Shown: positions 10,897-22,207 of the stretch, piece by piece
Layout of the letters: each line of letters starts with the position of its first letter
How positions within the stretch are numbered: position 1 is the first letter of the stretch
Made by a program: the position numbers and the translations under genes
Notes under the pieces: generated by a model
Database searches by the model: none
What the model was told of the DNA's origin: nothing
The model's input: only the letters and a program-made list of their open reading frames with translations
Origin: Massospora cicadina
Lineage: Eukaryota; Entomophthoromycota; Entomophthoromycetes; Entomophthorales; Entomophthoraceae
Assembly (NCBI GenBank): GCA_022478985.1
Contig: JAKSZP010018515.1
Location: 62,001-126,000, forward strand
DNA length: 64,000 nt
Direction of reading: 5' to 3'

Positions 10897-11538
10897 TATA
10901 CTAATGGAATTCGATTTGCTTTAAAACTATCTTTATACTTACTGATAAATTAAATCTACGCCATTATGGATCTATCCTTGATTACATTATACACTGAGAA
11001 AGAGTATCGAATAGTGGATGGAATGTGCGGTTAAATACTTGAATCAGTTTTAGGACATTTGGCTTAAAATTACCACCTAAACATTAAGTTTTTCCTACTG
11101 AGTCAAATGTTCAGTTGAATTAAAATATTAGATCTATACACTGAAGTATCTACCACATTATAAATGCGAGCTGTAATAACTTACCATTAAAGTACCATTT
11201 AGTACCATCTAGTACTAAAAAAAGTACCATTTAGTAGCACAAGTATCATAAGATATTACTATAAAGGCTTTTTAGCTTAAAAATAAGTACGGACAGTGAA
11301 TTATTCACTTTTTGATAGATATTTTTAGAGCTAAAATATTTAGTCAATAAAATACTTTTTGAGAGTAATTAACTTATAAACTGGAAAATATTTCAGTCTA
11401 ACTGTGAGGCATTAAATAGTCGGGTATTCAAAGGGTTTCTATGGTGTATAACTCACTAGTTCTGAAACTTCTAGCATTAGTCAAATTGGTAGAGAGTATG
11501 TGATTCCGTTTAACTTATAAATTGGTAATTTATAATAG
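10897..11538. other. AT-rich intergenic sequence with a small AGTACCATYT repeat
   Basis: This includes the presumed upstream region of the receptor-like gene. At 11191-11232 the decamer AGTACCATYT occurs three times around AGTACTAAAAAA. No coding region, RNA gene or element boundary is visible. Confidence 0.45.
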
Positions 11539-11551
11539 TATTAAAATTTAA
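11539..11551. repeat. Target-site duplication (left) of the SINE
   Basis: TATTAAAATTTAA here is repeated exactly at 11841-11853 on the other side of the GC-rich SINE. A 13-bp duplication is the mark of target-primed reverse transcription. Confidence 0.8.
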
Positions 11552-11840
11552 ATTTAAATTTTATTTGAGGTGGGCCGACCTGGGGACGATACTGCACCGA
11601 TGAGGGGAAGTGAAGAAAATGGGAAAGGAGGATAAAATCCGGAAAACCTCCATGCGCAGCATATGATAGGCTAGGAACTCCATGGACTGCCTTTGCTATT
11701 TGCTGTTTCAGTTCGGGCATTGGTGCTCAACGCCAACACAGTCATAATCGTCCCCTACCCAAAGTTCACTACCGGGATTGAACTTAGGGAGGCAGCGGTA
11801 GAGGTCCCCCCTATTCTACCACTGGGATATCCTCCCCTAA
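11552..11840 (-). mobile_element. tRNA-derived SINE
   Basis: A 289-bp block, GC-rich in an AT-rich setting, is flanked by perfect 13-bp duplications. On the minus strand it starts GGGGAGGATATCCCAGTGG and carries an A box (TGGTAGAATAGG, 11821-11810) and a B box (GTTCAATCC, 11783-11775), the internal RNA polymerase III promoter of tRNA genes. The head resembles an alanine-type tRNA, but the arms do not pair as a cloverleaf, so it is not a working tRNA. A tRNA-unrelated body follows to about 11575, and then an A/T-rich tail (AAATAAAATTTAAAT). It encodes no protein and would depend on a LINE for movement. Confidence 0.82.
11775..11821 (-). promoter_or_regulatory. RNA polymerase III internal promoter (A and B boxes) of the SINE
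   Basis: A box TGGTAGAATAGG at 11821-11810 fits TRGYNNANNNG. B box GTTCAATCC at 11783-11775 fits GWTCRANNC. The spacing (38 nt start to start) is close to that in tRNA genes. Confidence 0.7.
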
Positions 11841-11853
11841 TATTAAAATTTAA
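11841..11853. repeat. Target-site duplication (right) of the SINE
   Basis: TATTAAAATTTAA, identical to 11539-11551. Confidence 0.8.
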
Positions 11854-13261
11854 GTTAATTAAAAGTATATAAATAATTTACCTTTTGATACTAATAAATC
11901 TGATAGTAAAGGGATATTCGTGCTTTAAATCATTAAAACAAAAGAGAATATAAATTATTAAGGTATAAAATAGATGGACCACCTAGTGCTAAAAAAGGTA
12001 CAAAATAGATAATTAATTTATAAATTGTATATATTGTTAGCAGTATGACTTATTAACAACAATATAATTTCTAAGCGTATTGGCTTTTGATAATCACTTA
12101 TAAAATGAATAAAGGAATTTAGTAGTCTATTTAATATAGAATTAGCAATAGTAACTTCTACTTAATTTAAACAGTTGATAAAAAAGGTTACTAAAGATCA
12201 AAGCTTTAAGTTTATTTTAAATTAAAAATAAATTTATCAACCTATAAAACAGATAATTTGTATTTATAAGTCAATATCTTGGCTTGATTATATTCTTATT
12301 CAAGGCTATATACAGAATGAGATGATAGTTGGGATTGCATCAAAGTTTGTACCAACTATTTAGAACTTAAAAAGGCAAAGATATTGTTTAAATAGTTGTT
12401 AAAACTAGTATGTTTATATGCTTAACTGATGAGCTTAGAATATGCTATTACTTAATTTCCTCATAGAAGTTTAACTAAATTATGGTTAGGGCTTATTCTA
12501 GTTGATATTATGACTTAGTGAGATCATTAGCTAAACTGGCATGTGACCGACCTAAACTAGATATCTGACAGTTTAGCCATTAGCCTTTCTATGAAATATT
12601 TTAATTAAAAAACAGATTGAAAGTCAAGAGGAACATTTTAAACTAAATAGAGTTTTTGGTTCTGAATTAGTCTTTTTTTTTGTTGAACCACTTTTCTCCA
12701 CTTCTCATTACTTCAGATTATTAAAGGCATGTTCAGACATCTCTTCTAATTATTAAAGCATCCATCATCTTTGAAATAGTTCCTCTTTTTTTGAAATAAT
12801 TCTTTTATTACTGGAATATCTGTCCTCATTCTGAAACCTTTTGCTTGGCCAAAGTAGTTTTTATTTTCAAGCAATTTTTTATAAAACTCATTGAGAACGA
12901 GTTACTAATTTTATTTATTCGAGGTAGAGAATGAACAATTCACTAATTTACTGCAATCAAAACCTTACAAGCATGAATTGAATCTGCTTATCCAATATGC
13001 TTCATTAATTACCTGCTTTTATGTTCTCAACATGATAACACCTTTTAATGGTGTCATAAAACTATTGGGTTTGGTTCACTTTAGTCCCATCATTTCACCC
13101 TTCAGTATATTTTATCCTGTGAATCCTCACATGATGTTTATTCTGATTCATTCGAGATACACTGAACTGGGACAGACGTTACTGATACTTGAAAGAGCTA
13201 AAAGCTTACATCGATGAATCCCCCTCAGGTTGGGACCATATAGTACTAAAAAAAGATCTAA
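11854..13261. other. AT-rich sequence without recognisable gene
   Basis: No domain pattern was found on either strand. A 79-codon open stretch at 12978-13217 (+) has no recognisable features and is probably chance. The motif TAGTRCTAAAAAARG occurs at about 11981 and 13240, as it does at 11210. Confidence 0.5.
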
Positions 13262-14389
13262 AAGCTTAAATAAAATAAAATAAATCAAAAAGAGACAGAT
13301 GAATCCACTTAAACTGACACAAAATTAAAGAAAATCACTAACAAAGTTGGAAGCGGAAACCACTATACAACTATGGTAGAGGGTGAGGGGGGATCAGGAG
13401 GCTCTTAATCCTCATCTGGGGGACATGTAATGGCATAAAGCTGAGAGCACTGGTATGGGTGCATCATGGAAATGGGGGTCAAGATAATAGAGTGTGCTTA
13501 CAACTCAATATATGTGATGAGGAAGGTGGATTTATAGGTTGTAAGGGCTTTCTCAGCCTTAAAATGTACTTTAGGTAAGGTGGCAATAGTTGTGAGGTTG
13601 TTGTGGGTAATTTAGATCTTCAGGCTGAACTTTGCAACTGCTGCGACTTTTTGAACTGCTATATGAGCCACCTGATAGTAGCAGAGATGTTCTTTTTTAT
13701 GTTTTGGTAGCATTGTGCTAGGAGGACAGGAGGTGGCAGGCCCACAGCCAGTACTGCAACTGATTTTGCAATGGCTTTATGGTTTGGGTAACATTCAGGG
13801 GAGGCAACTGCCTCTTCAGCTAGTTGGTGTTCACTTTTAAAAGAGATGCATTAAGGTGAGGCACATAATGGAACTTTGGAGATTGGGCTGTACATTCAGC
13901 ATTGAGGTACATTTTGAATGGAGGAGGCTCAGCCATTTGGCTTCAAGGATAAGCTCACCTGATTTGTCAACCTCAACCAAGTAATACTATAGATATTGTT
14001 GCATTTGATTAGGTTATTTTCATATAGGTGATCTGTGGCAGGTGGCTGGGAGGATGATTTAGAATTTACTGTAGTCCATTCTGACTTCTGATTGGTGGGT
14101 TTAGGAGAAGATTTTTGTTGAGATAATTTTTGGTTGTTTGATTCAGTAGTTGCTGTGGCTACCATCTTGGGAGGGAAGGATAGTATCCCATTCAAAAAAT
14201 ATAATTGGATCAGCTATGGGTTCATCATGTGGAGAGTTGGGTGTAAGGGCCACAGCTCAGGTGATGGAGGGGCAGCACCATTTTGAATAGTCCAGTTTGA
14301 AACAGGTTGAACAGATGGTGCACCCTCTATCCACTCAGGCCCAAAAAGGATGGTCAGGGGCAGAGGGGATAATAGTGCAAGTGGGTAAT
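13262..14389 (-). pseudogene. ORF1-only LINE-like element D, 3' part
   Basis: On the minus strand this is the second half of the ORF also seen in HL2 and HL3. Right after the junction with element A it reads APDHPFWA, a stop, VDRGCTICSTCF and KLDYSKWCCP (about 14269-14340), a zinc-knuckle block matching HL3 (APDHFFWAQVD, CSICF, HAKRACP). The following part (13929-14195) is Ser/Lys/Gln-rich. The 3' tail at 13300-13420 aligns with the tail of HL3 (runs such as GTTAGTGATTTTCTTT against GTTAGTAGTTTTGTTT). No endonuclease or RT is present. The 5' half of the same copy is at 33796-34540, beyond element A. The 3' border near 13262 is approximate. Confidence 0.7.
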
Positions 14390-15046
14390 TGTAACAAAGC
14401 AGGAGGCACCTGAACCATACATTGTTTCAGATCAAGTAGTGTTTGATCTGAATGTGGCCTGATTCAATAAGTATCAAACTCAGGAAGGTCAGAGTTGGGA
14501 AAATTCGCCATCCCAAACCCAAATCACACCTTCAGAATGATGATGGGCTTACTCATGGCATGGATGGTGATCCAGTGGGATGGGTAATCTTTGCTAATGA
14601 TGTGCTGGTTGGGGTTCAAAAGAGCTAAACCAAAAGAGAGGCTTATTTCATACTAACAGGGCACTATTTAGGGGAGGACGCCGCAGCTCTGAAGGGCAGT
14701 TGCGTCTTCTATGAGGAAAAATGGAAATTGAATCTAGAATAATTTGCTCACTCAAAAAGATAATATTAATTCTATTTAAAATTATAAGTGGATTGGATCA
14801 GAAATATGAGCTCAACCAGTGAGCTCAGTGTGGCGTTGGTATCATTCTCAGCCCTTTCCTGGTCCCAGACTCTGCTGTTGATGTGCAGCGTTGTGGGAAA
14901 AGTGGTACAATAATACGTGGCAATGACAAAACATGGCAGTTGGGTTCAAGGATGGGCTTCTGCAGGCCTGTCCCTAGTATGGTCAGTAATATGGCTCTTA
15001 CTGCCCAATTTGTTTGTTGCATATTGGCGCAAACCCACCCATTACA
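14390..15046 (+). repeat. 5' LTR of element A
   Basis: 657 bp, TGTAACAAAGCAGG to CCCATTACA. It aligns along its length with 33141-33795; long shared runs include TTATTTCATACTA and CCAGACTCTGCTGTTGATGT. Differences are mostly single substitutions. Confidence 0.9.
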
Positions 15047-15225
15047 TTAGATGCAACTACAACACTTTTCTGTCACTTTTGTGGGGCCTCCAAGAAGAGG
15101 TGGTGGCTCTGGGAGGAGGAGTGGTACTGCCATGTGTTGACGGTGGTGATGGTGAGATTCTCATTTAAATTTGTAATAAGAGAGGTAAATCAAGTGTGTG
15201 GTATGAAACTCATTAAGATGGTGGA

Positions 15226-15910
15226 ATGTCAAGGAGGTTCTACATCTCCAAAAGACTGAGATGCTTTGCCCATGGAAGCTTTGGAGAAGATCCACCAAAT
15301 GGTTTCAAGATCCATTTTCAAGCATGGTTGGCTCAAGCAACAGGTGGGGACACCCCTTTATCATTACATATTGTACAGGTTGTGGAGGCACAACCCCCGG
15401 AACATGCTGGGTGGGTGCAAGAGTTGGTTGAGGAGCAAGGTCTCCTTCCTGGATCCATGGATGAGTGTGTCAATTGGATTGGCCAGGCGGCCTGTCCTGA
15501 TGAGGTGCAGGATGAAGCGTGGTTGGCTTTGTTGACAGTATGTCAGGGCTGAGTATTGATGGAAGAATATGGGTGGATTTTTCACCCATTGTCAAAAGCA
15601 TCAAGTATCAGATTTGCAATTATCGCAAATTTTCAGACAAGGGCTGCAAGCAGACATATTAGCTGCCATGGCGGCTGCTAAAGTTCAGAGTTCATTGGAA
15701 GAGGAAATTGCATTGGCGGTGCAGGTGGAGAAACAATTGGCTTTAGCACATAACCATCAAGAAGATTCAATGTCCCCGGGAAGGGTCCAATCACCCATTG
15801 TGAACAGCAGAGGACAAGGAGGTTGGCAGGGATCTCCCTGGAACTTTGGGAATATTCATGGGGGATTTCATTAGGGAAGTGGTGAGGTGCCAGGAAGAAC
15901 ATGCCAGGAA
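15226..15910 (+). pseudogene. Element A gag remnant
   Basis: Two frames carry the signal. 15226-15552 gives GWVQELVEEQGLLPGSMDEC and DEVQDEAWLALLTVCQG, a helical, acidic stretch. 15569-15874 gives VSDLQLSQIFRQGLQADILA, SSLEEEIALAVQVEKQLALA and a Gly/Trp/Ser-rich end, similar to the C-terminal capsid helices of gypsy gag. A frame change is needed near 15555. No intact CCHC zinc knuckle was found. It lies between the 5' LTR and protease of A. Confidence 0.6.
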
Positions 15911-16039
15911 CCTGGGAGAGTTATAGACCCAGACCTACCTTATCTGCAAATTTGAAACATGAGAATGCTTCAAATATTAAATCTACTTCTTCGCTTTATC
16001 CTAGGTTATTTATTCTGGTGGATTATACTCACATGTTCA

Positions 16040-17760
16040 GACAGAGAAGGTTCTGGCCCTGGTGGATACAGGGGCTGAGGAAAATTATGTGGAGTTCACC
16101 TTAGTGGAACGTTTGAAGCTGGAAATAAAAAGGGGTCCTGAGGTAGTATTTGCCAATGTGTCAAGAGGAGCCCCATTGTGGCATTTGGAGCCCCTGATTG
16201 TAGTTCAGCAGAACCCATTTTGGTTGAAGGAGAGTTTCTGTGCAAACAGGAATCTAGCCCATCTCGTGGTACTGGGGATGCAATGGTGGCATTGTTTCCA
16301 GCCACGAATTGATTTGTTGCATAAGATGATTACCTTGATGCCGCAGATTAGACCTCAGATGATGTGGAAGATGGAGGTTAGGGGTGACGTCCCAAGAGGA
16401 TGCAGGAGCTTAGGGGGGATGCAGGAGGTAGAGTTACCAGCTGAGAATAGCGACTTTGTTGATGTATTTGGTCCTATCAGAAGCTCGCCTTTTTCCTCTA
16501 CAGGCTTTTCACATTTTCACTCCGGTTCAGGGAGAGGATGGAGCTTCCCTGGGGATGCCCAGTCTATGCTCTTAATGAACGGGCCAGAGAAGCATTGGAG
16601 GGCCATGTGAAGTTAATGTTAGACAAAGGTTTAATTGAGCCCTCCATGTCTCCAGTGGTGTCTCCTGTATTGCTAGTGCCAAAAGCAAGTGGTGAATTAC
16701 ACCCATGTGTGGATTTATGACATTTAAACATAGTCACGGAGCCTGATCTGTATCTGATGCCCCTGTTGGAGGATATTCTTCCAATGGTTACTGGATGCAT
16801 GGTGTTTACAAAGATTGACCTCGCGGATGCGTTTAATCAAATACTGGTGAGACCAGAGCACCAGCAATACACAGCGTTCAAGTGCCACCAAGGGGTGTAC
16901 CAATATCACGTGATGCCTTTCGGGCTGAGGAATGCTCTGGTGGTGTTTCAACGGATGATTGACCATATCCTTGGAGGAATGATCAGTTGATGCTGGGCCG
17001 CTTATATGGACAATATTCTATTATTCTTGTGGACCCAGGAGGAGCATGTATGAGATTTCCGGGAAGTTTTGAGGGCAATAGGCCATATGGGTTTAAGGTT
17101 GAAGCCCTCCAAGTGCAAATTCAACTGAAGTTTGGTAACATTCCTCGGCAATGTGGTATTCTGGCATGGATTGGGAGTGTGTCTGGATAAGCTACAGGCG
17201 GTGTGGGCATGGAAAGCCCTTATGGATCAGATGAGGATGCAAAGTTTTTTGAGAACATTGAACTTCCTTCATCGGTATGTGAAGAAACTTTCCCAGATGG
17301 CCTTACTGCTCACGCGATTTAACCCAGAACGTCCCATTCATATGAGGAAAGGAAGAAGTATGGGCATTTGATTTACTGAAGGGTAAGTAACTTGCTGCAC
17401 CTGTACTGGCCCATCTGGACCCTGGGAAATTATTCGTTGTCAAAACAGACGCTTCAAATTATGCTGTGAGGGCGGTACTTCTTCAGGAAGGGGAAGACAG
17501 GTTGGAACATCACATGTGTTACTTCAGCCATAAGTTGCTCCTCGTGGAAACAAACTATCTGATATATGATAAGGAACTGTTGGCAGTGATGGTGGCCTTG
17601 CGAAAATGGCAACATAACCTGCTCTATGCCCAGCATCCTTTTGTTATCTGGACGGATCACAAAACCTTCGAGTACTATTGCAAACCCAGAAAGATGAACC
17701 AGCGGCAGACCAGATGGCGTGTGGAGCTGGTCTGTTATGATTTCTGGGTGGAGTAAAGCC
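16040..17760 (+). pseudogene. Element A pol: protease, reverse transcriptase, RNase H
   Basis: Protease: MDTGAEENYVEFTLVERLKL at 16062 keeps DTGA. RT: LMLDKGLIEPSMSPVVSPVL (16610 on), FTKIDLADAFNQILVRPEHQ (16806 on), YHVMPFGLRNALVVFQRMID (16903 on). The catalytic box has become YMDN (17003-17014), with a stop just before it. Tether: LVTFLGNVV near 17130. RNase H: FVVKTDASNYAVRAVLLQEG (17437 on), YFSHKLLLVETNYLIYDKEL and WTDHKTFEYYCKPRKMNQRQ. At least five stops and shifts break it. The D-to-N change in the RT box would abolish polymerase activity. Confidence 0.88.
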
Positions 17761-18059
17761 GGAAGCTTCAAATGTCCTGGCATATCGGTTGAGTCAAGAT
17801 GGACTTTTGTGTATGAGAAGGAGGAATTGGAGGAGTTTAACATGGCTATGATGTTCCGACTGGACCAATCCTTAATGTTGAAGGATAGGGCAAGTGTTGG
17901 GAGAGGAAGATTTCTGGAAGCAGAGGAGTGCAGAATTCACCTAGAAGCTGAAAGCTGAGATGATGAAGGGTCAGCCACACAGGTACCATGCAAATTTCAT
18001 GAAGAGGATTGGGGTGCTATACCACAAGTTGCACATATGGTTGTCTAACCCATCATTAC

Positions 18060-18236
18060 GATGAGAGGTAATCAAGGCTTCTCATGATCATCCACTGGCA
18101 GGTCACCTGGGAGTGAGGAAGATGATGGAATTAATGAAGCAGGAGTATTTGTGGATGGTCCTTTGTAAGGATGTTCAGAAGTACATGTGTTAGTGTTTGG
18201 TATTTGCAAAGTCAAAGCCATCAAGAAAACCACCAT
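18060..18236 (+). pseudogene. Element A integrase zinc-binding domain
   Basis: EVIKASHDHPLAGHLGVRKM and MELMKQEYLWMVLCKDVQKY form the HH half of the HHCC domain. The cysteine half (YMC, stop, CLVFAKSKPSRKPP) is damaged. The text stops at the left LTR of B and resumes at 24174. Confidence 0.82.
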
Positions 18237-19076
18237 TGTTAAGGAGAGTGTCTATAACTCTCTTGTTTCCAGCGTGGTGGTGCTCGGTGCAAAGAGCCAA
18301 CGCAAGGAAACCAGACATTAATACCAAAGCTACTAGAGACCAGAAGAGGGTGCTGGAGCAATAATAACTAAAGAAAAAAGTGAGATAAATAACCACCCAA
18401 AAACAATGCAGTGTACAGGGGAAAAAGGTAACATCCCAGGTTGGAGGGTACCTGGGCGAACCAATGGTGCACGAGGGGATAAGCTCATTGTAGTGGAAAT
18501 GGAATAGTTAGTGTAGTGCAAGACCATCTTGAAGGGGTCTGCGCACAGGGTCATTTGGAATAAAATTTAATAAAATATGGTAAAATGAGAAAATTGTTTA
18601 CTAGGAAGTCAACCAATAAGAAACGTTGGTTGAAGAACATAATTAAACTTTGTTGGGGGAATTTGGGGTCTGCCGAAGTGGTCCCAAGCACCAATCCACC
18701 AATAGGCAAACACTACCATCCAAATTGATAGTAAACACTGAAACTGACTTCATTCAAGTAATTGATTGAAGTTGGATCTGACCCAAACGTGTGATTTCAT
18801 AAATAAAACAGGTTTCAAAACCTTATTCCTTAACTGACTGAATTTAACCGTCAGCGTTAGTAGTATAAACTGTCCATTTTAACGCCTGGGCTGACATAAG
18901 GGGCTGGGCGTTAGGCACCTCACTAGTGCCAATCTGGGCATAATTGGCTTTTACCCAGCGTTGGTCTAGTGTGTGCCTGAGTTCAGGGAGGGCCTGAAGC
19001 TTCACCTTCTTGGCCTCCTGTCGCCCAGCCTTATCTTTAGTGTTAGTCCCCACTATGATGTCATTTAATCATGACA
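18237..19076 (-). repeat. 3' LTR of B (left in the window)
   Basis: 840 bp, colinear with 23332-24173. Shared runs include GTTTACTAGGAAGTCAACCA and GACCCAAACGTGTGATTTCA. In element orientation its first 230 bp (19076 down to 18844) stay open in the frame of the chromodomain, apart from one TGA at 19069-19071 where the other LTR has TGG, and encode a conserved block with RHTLDQRWV (18946-18989). Confidence 0.9.
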
Positions 19077-19419
19077 TTACCCTCTCCTTCTGATGGGGCT
19101 CAACCCCACCATCCAGGGGCTTGCGCAAGGGAAAAGTTCTTGTGGGCTGGGCCAACTCCATGGCGGCAACGGTCAGTTTGAGTTGAAATCCAACAGCCTG
19201 GGGGAAACGCTTGTGAAAGGCTTCAATCAGATCTTGGGAATGCACACAGTCGTGCGCTGGAACCTGACTGTTATCTGCAGCATCAAACCCCTTCCAGGAT
19301 ACCAGGTACTCAAGTCTTCTCTTAACACGGCGGGAGTCTACTATTTCTTCAACTTCCCACCTTGGCGCCCCATCCACGAGATAGGCCTCAGGAGTCTCTG
19401 GTGGGGGGCCCTCAAACAA
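19069..19419 (-). pseudogene. Element B pol C-terminus with chromodomain, running into U3
   Basis: YLVDGAPRWEVEEIVDSRRV, LEYLVSWKGF and HSQDLIEAFHKRFP form a chromodomain with the W-K-G core, the histone-tail-binding module that directs chromovirus integration to heterochromatin. A QPTRTFPLRKPLDGGVEPHQ tail follows and reaches the LTR edge. The stop at 19069-19071 (TGA) is TGG at the same place in the other LTR, and the frame then goes on into U3, so the stop looks acquired. Confidence 0.85.
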
Positions 19420-19479
19420 CGTCAGTTTGCTCTAATGAAACGCAGAGAAGATCAAAATTGAAGGTGGAAGAACAAGCTG

Positions 19480-20606
19480 GTATGAGGCATGGCCCACCTT
19501 TCTAACAATGCGGTAGGGACCTATCCTCTTTATTCCCAGCGTCTTGCATGGCTGCTTGATAGGGATGTTACGCCATCAAGCATCACGAGATCTCCTTCCT
19601 TGTACGCAGGACCCACTTGGCACTTCCCATCAGCGTTCTCCTTATACACTTGCAATTGCCGCTCCAAGCTTGTGGAAACCCCCTGGTGGACCCTCTTGAT
19701 TGTCTTTGCAAAGTCCACCACCGCTTCAACGTTAGAACCACAGCTGGGCTCCATGTTGAAGGCGGGGTTAAAGCCATGGCTGGTGAAAAAAGGGGAGCAA
19801 CCGATCAAAGAATGCAACGTGTTGTTGTAACTAAATTGGGCCATTGAAAGGTGAGAAGCCCAATCTGAATAATCCGCGGCGGTGTAACACCGCAGGAACT
19901 GCTCCAAGCACTGGTTCACTCGTTCAGTCTGCCCATCTGATTGAAGGTGATAGGCAGTTGAATTGCAGGGGCAAATCTGAAGAGTCTTATACAACTTTTC
20001 CCAAAAGACGGAGGTAAGCTGAGGTCCCCAGCCACTGGTAATCTCTTGGGGAACCCCATGGAGCGCAAACACATGTGTGACGAAGAGCCTAACCATCTCA
20101 GCTGAGGTTATTGTAGTTCTGCAAGGAATTAAGTGGGCGAACTTCATAAAATGGTCCACCACCACCATGATGGCATCGAAACCATCAGAGACAGGTAGTT
20201 CTACAAGGAAATCAACTGAGAGGGAAGTCCAGGGCCCATCAGCCTTTTGGACTGGTACCAAAAACCCTGCTAAATGTTGACGATTTGGCTTCATTTGGTT
20301 GCAGATCAAACACTCCTTACAATACCGCCCCACCTGAGCAGGAAAGTTCTTCCAATTGTAGGTGTGATGTATCAACTCCAAGGTCTTTGCTTTCTCAGGA
20401 TGACCAATGGTAATTCCATCATGATGGTCCCAGATGATTTCCAGGTGCAGTGGTCCATCAGGTACCCAAAGGCGCCCCTGAAACCACACCATCTCATCCT
20501 TTACATGATAGCACCTGGATAGGTCCTCTTGGTTTACAGCGCTCTTAGAAAGTACCATAGTATATCCAGCTGACAGTGGCTGAGAAAGGACAATCTTTCT
20601 GAACAT
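19480..20606 (-). pseudogene. Element B integrase
   Basis: A 358-codon open frame (20606-19530), the longest in the window, shows the full integrase. The zinc domain reads HHDGITIGHPEKAKT and YCKECLICNQMK. The first catalytic Asp is in SLSVDFLVELP, the Glu in SDGQTERVNQCLEQF, and further core text is YSDWASHLSMAQFSYNNTLH. The C-terminal domain starts at AYKEGDLVMLD. The second catalytic Asp, expected before the GPQ motif, is replaced: the text is TSGWGPQLTSVFW. The enzyme would therefore be dead even without the downstream break near 19530. Confidence 0.9.
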
Positions 20607-20615
20607 ACCATATTC

Positions 20616-21342
20616 CTACGCGTTTTCCAGAGGTGCAAGCGCAGGCCCGTTGGCCAGGGGAGAGGGAAGTTGCGACAGAATTATATTTTGAGGAATCATC
20701 GCCTGTGTGTTGTGGACTTCTAACTCCTTTGGATCAGGAGCTAAAGCAGGGTTGCGGCTTAAAGCATCCGCCAAACCATTATCCTTGCCCTTGGCGAATT
20801 CATAAGAAAAGGCAAAATTGGGCAAGGGTCTCATGCCAATGGATCTGCCATGGGGAGAGGACATGAGGGGCACGTTAGTACAGCAAGGCATGGTGATCTG
20901 TACATATGCAGAACGGTTGGGTAGAGCCATGCAAGCAATTATGCCAATATGTCAGCGCCTCCACCACTGCTAGTAACTCCTTGTCATAAACGGCGTAATT
21001 CAACTTAGGCAGAGACATTTTCCTAGAAAAATATCCCACCAGACGCTGTATCCCATCTTCACCTACTTGTAACAAGGTGGCCGCTATGGCGAAGTTGGAG
21101 GCATCACTGGACACAATGAACTCTTTTGAAGGGTTGACATGGTGAAGAACAGTCATGGAGAACAGGGTGCACTTCACTGCTTGGAAAGCATCCTCTAGGA
21201 AGGGGGACCACTGAAGCACCCTGGAACCGCTGGCCTTATATAAGGGTGCAGCCACCTCAGAAAGATTGGGTGTGAACTTCTTGAGGAACGTACAAGCCCC
21301 AAAAAGCTCCTCAATTCCTTGACTAAGGTGGGGGTGAGCCAC
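20616..21342 (-). pseudogene. Element B RNase H and linker
   Basis: 21342-20875 gives the RT tether (LFGACTFLKKFTPNLSEVAA) and RNase H (FIVSSDASNFAIAATLLQVG, YFSRKMSLPKLNYAVYDKEL, CICTDHHALLY). 20930-20616, after a shift, gives the end of RNase H (FSYEFAKGKDNGLADALSRN) and a linker to integrase. The Asp of SDAS is kept. Confidence 0.88.
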
Positions 21343-22207
21343 TAACGAATAGCCTTCTCCTTGTCTGGAGTTATCATGTGTCCTTGGTCAAACATGACGT
21401 TGCCCAGAAAAGTGACCTGGGACTTAAAAAATTCACACTTGGAAATTTTCAGCGTAAGGCTGGCTGCCTTTAACCTCTCCACCACTTGCCAAAGGTGAAC
21501 AGCATGGGACTCCGGATCAGAAAATACCAGGATATCATCCATGTGGGCAACTGCACATACCACTAACAAGTCCCCCAACGCTGCAAAATTGTGGCGTTGA
21601 AAGATAGCAGGGGCATTCTTAAGCCCAAAGGGCATGACCTGAAACTGGAAATCCCTTTTCTGGTATGGAATGCAGTTAACCATTCTTGCCCTTTTTTAAT
21701 CTGAATTTGATTGAACGCATTAAGGCAATCAAGCTTATAGAATACCTTAGCCTTCTCCACATAGCGTGCAATCTGAGAATGTAAAGGGATGGGATGTAGA
21801 TCTGGTACAGTGACATTGTTGAGGTTCCCATAGTCTACGCATGGGCGCAGAGTTCCATCAGACTTCTCAACAAAGAGAAGTGGGGAGCATACAGGGGAGG
21901 TACGCTGAAAAATCGCACATTTACCTAACTGTTCCTTCACCCACACATCCAACACCTCTTCCTCCTGGACAGTCAATAGGTAAATGGGGGAATATATATG
22001 CACCAGATCCACATTGAGCTTTAAGTCACAATCAAACTCGGAGTTCTCAGGGAGGGTGTTGGCATATGCTGCATCAAAAGAGGATTCCAAACCCTCCAAG
22101 CAAGAAGGTATAGGAACTTCCACTGAGGGCTTTAGCAAAGGGGCAAGGCTATAAGGGTGAAGGTGGGGCCATTGGGGCAATTCTATATGGGCGTTAGCCT
22201 CAGACAA
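21342..22207 (-). pseudogene. Element B reverse transcriptase
   Basis: 22207-21563 holds the RT N-terminal part (FDCDLKLNVDLVHIYSPIYL, FQRTSPVCSPLLFVEKSDGT, RPCVDYGNLNNVTVPDLHPI, VFYKLDCLNAFNQIQIKKGQ). After a shift, 21683-21342 gives FQFQVMPFGLKNAPAIFQRH, a catalytic box HMDD at 21546-21535 (usually YMDD; both Asp kept), and LKISKCEFFKSQVTFLGNVM. One frame shift near 21640 separates the parts. Confidence 0.9.

Noticed and set aside
11760..11838. A functional tRNA gene
   Set aside because: A and B boxes are present, but anticodon and acceptor arms do not pair, and the unit continues about 200 bp to a tail inside target duplications; it is a SINE.
12978..13217. 79-codon open frame as a gene
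   Set aside because: No conserved motif, no supporting neighbour, ordinary length for AT-rich DNA.
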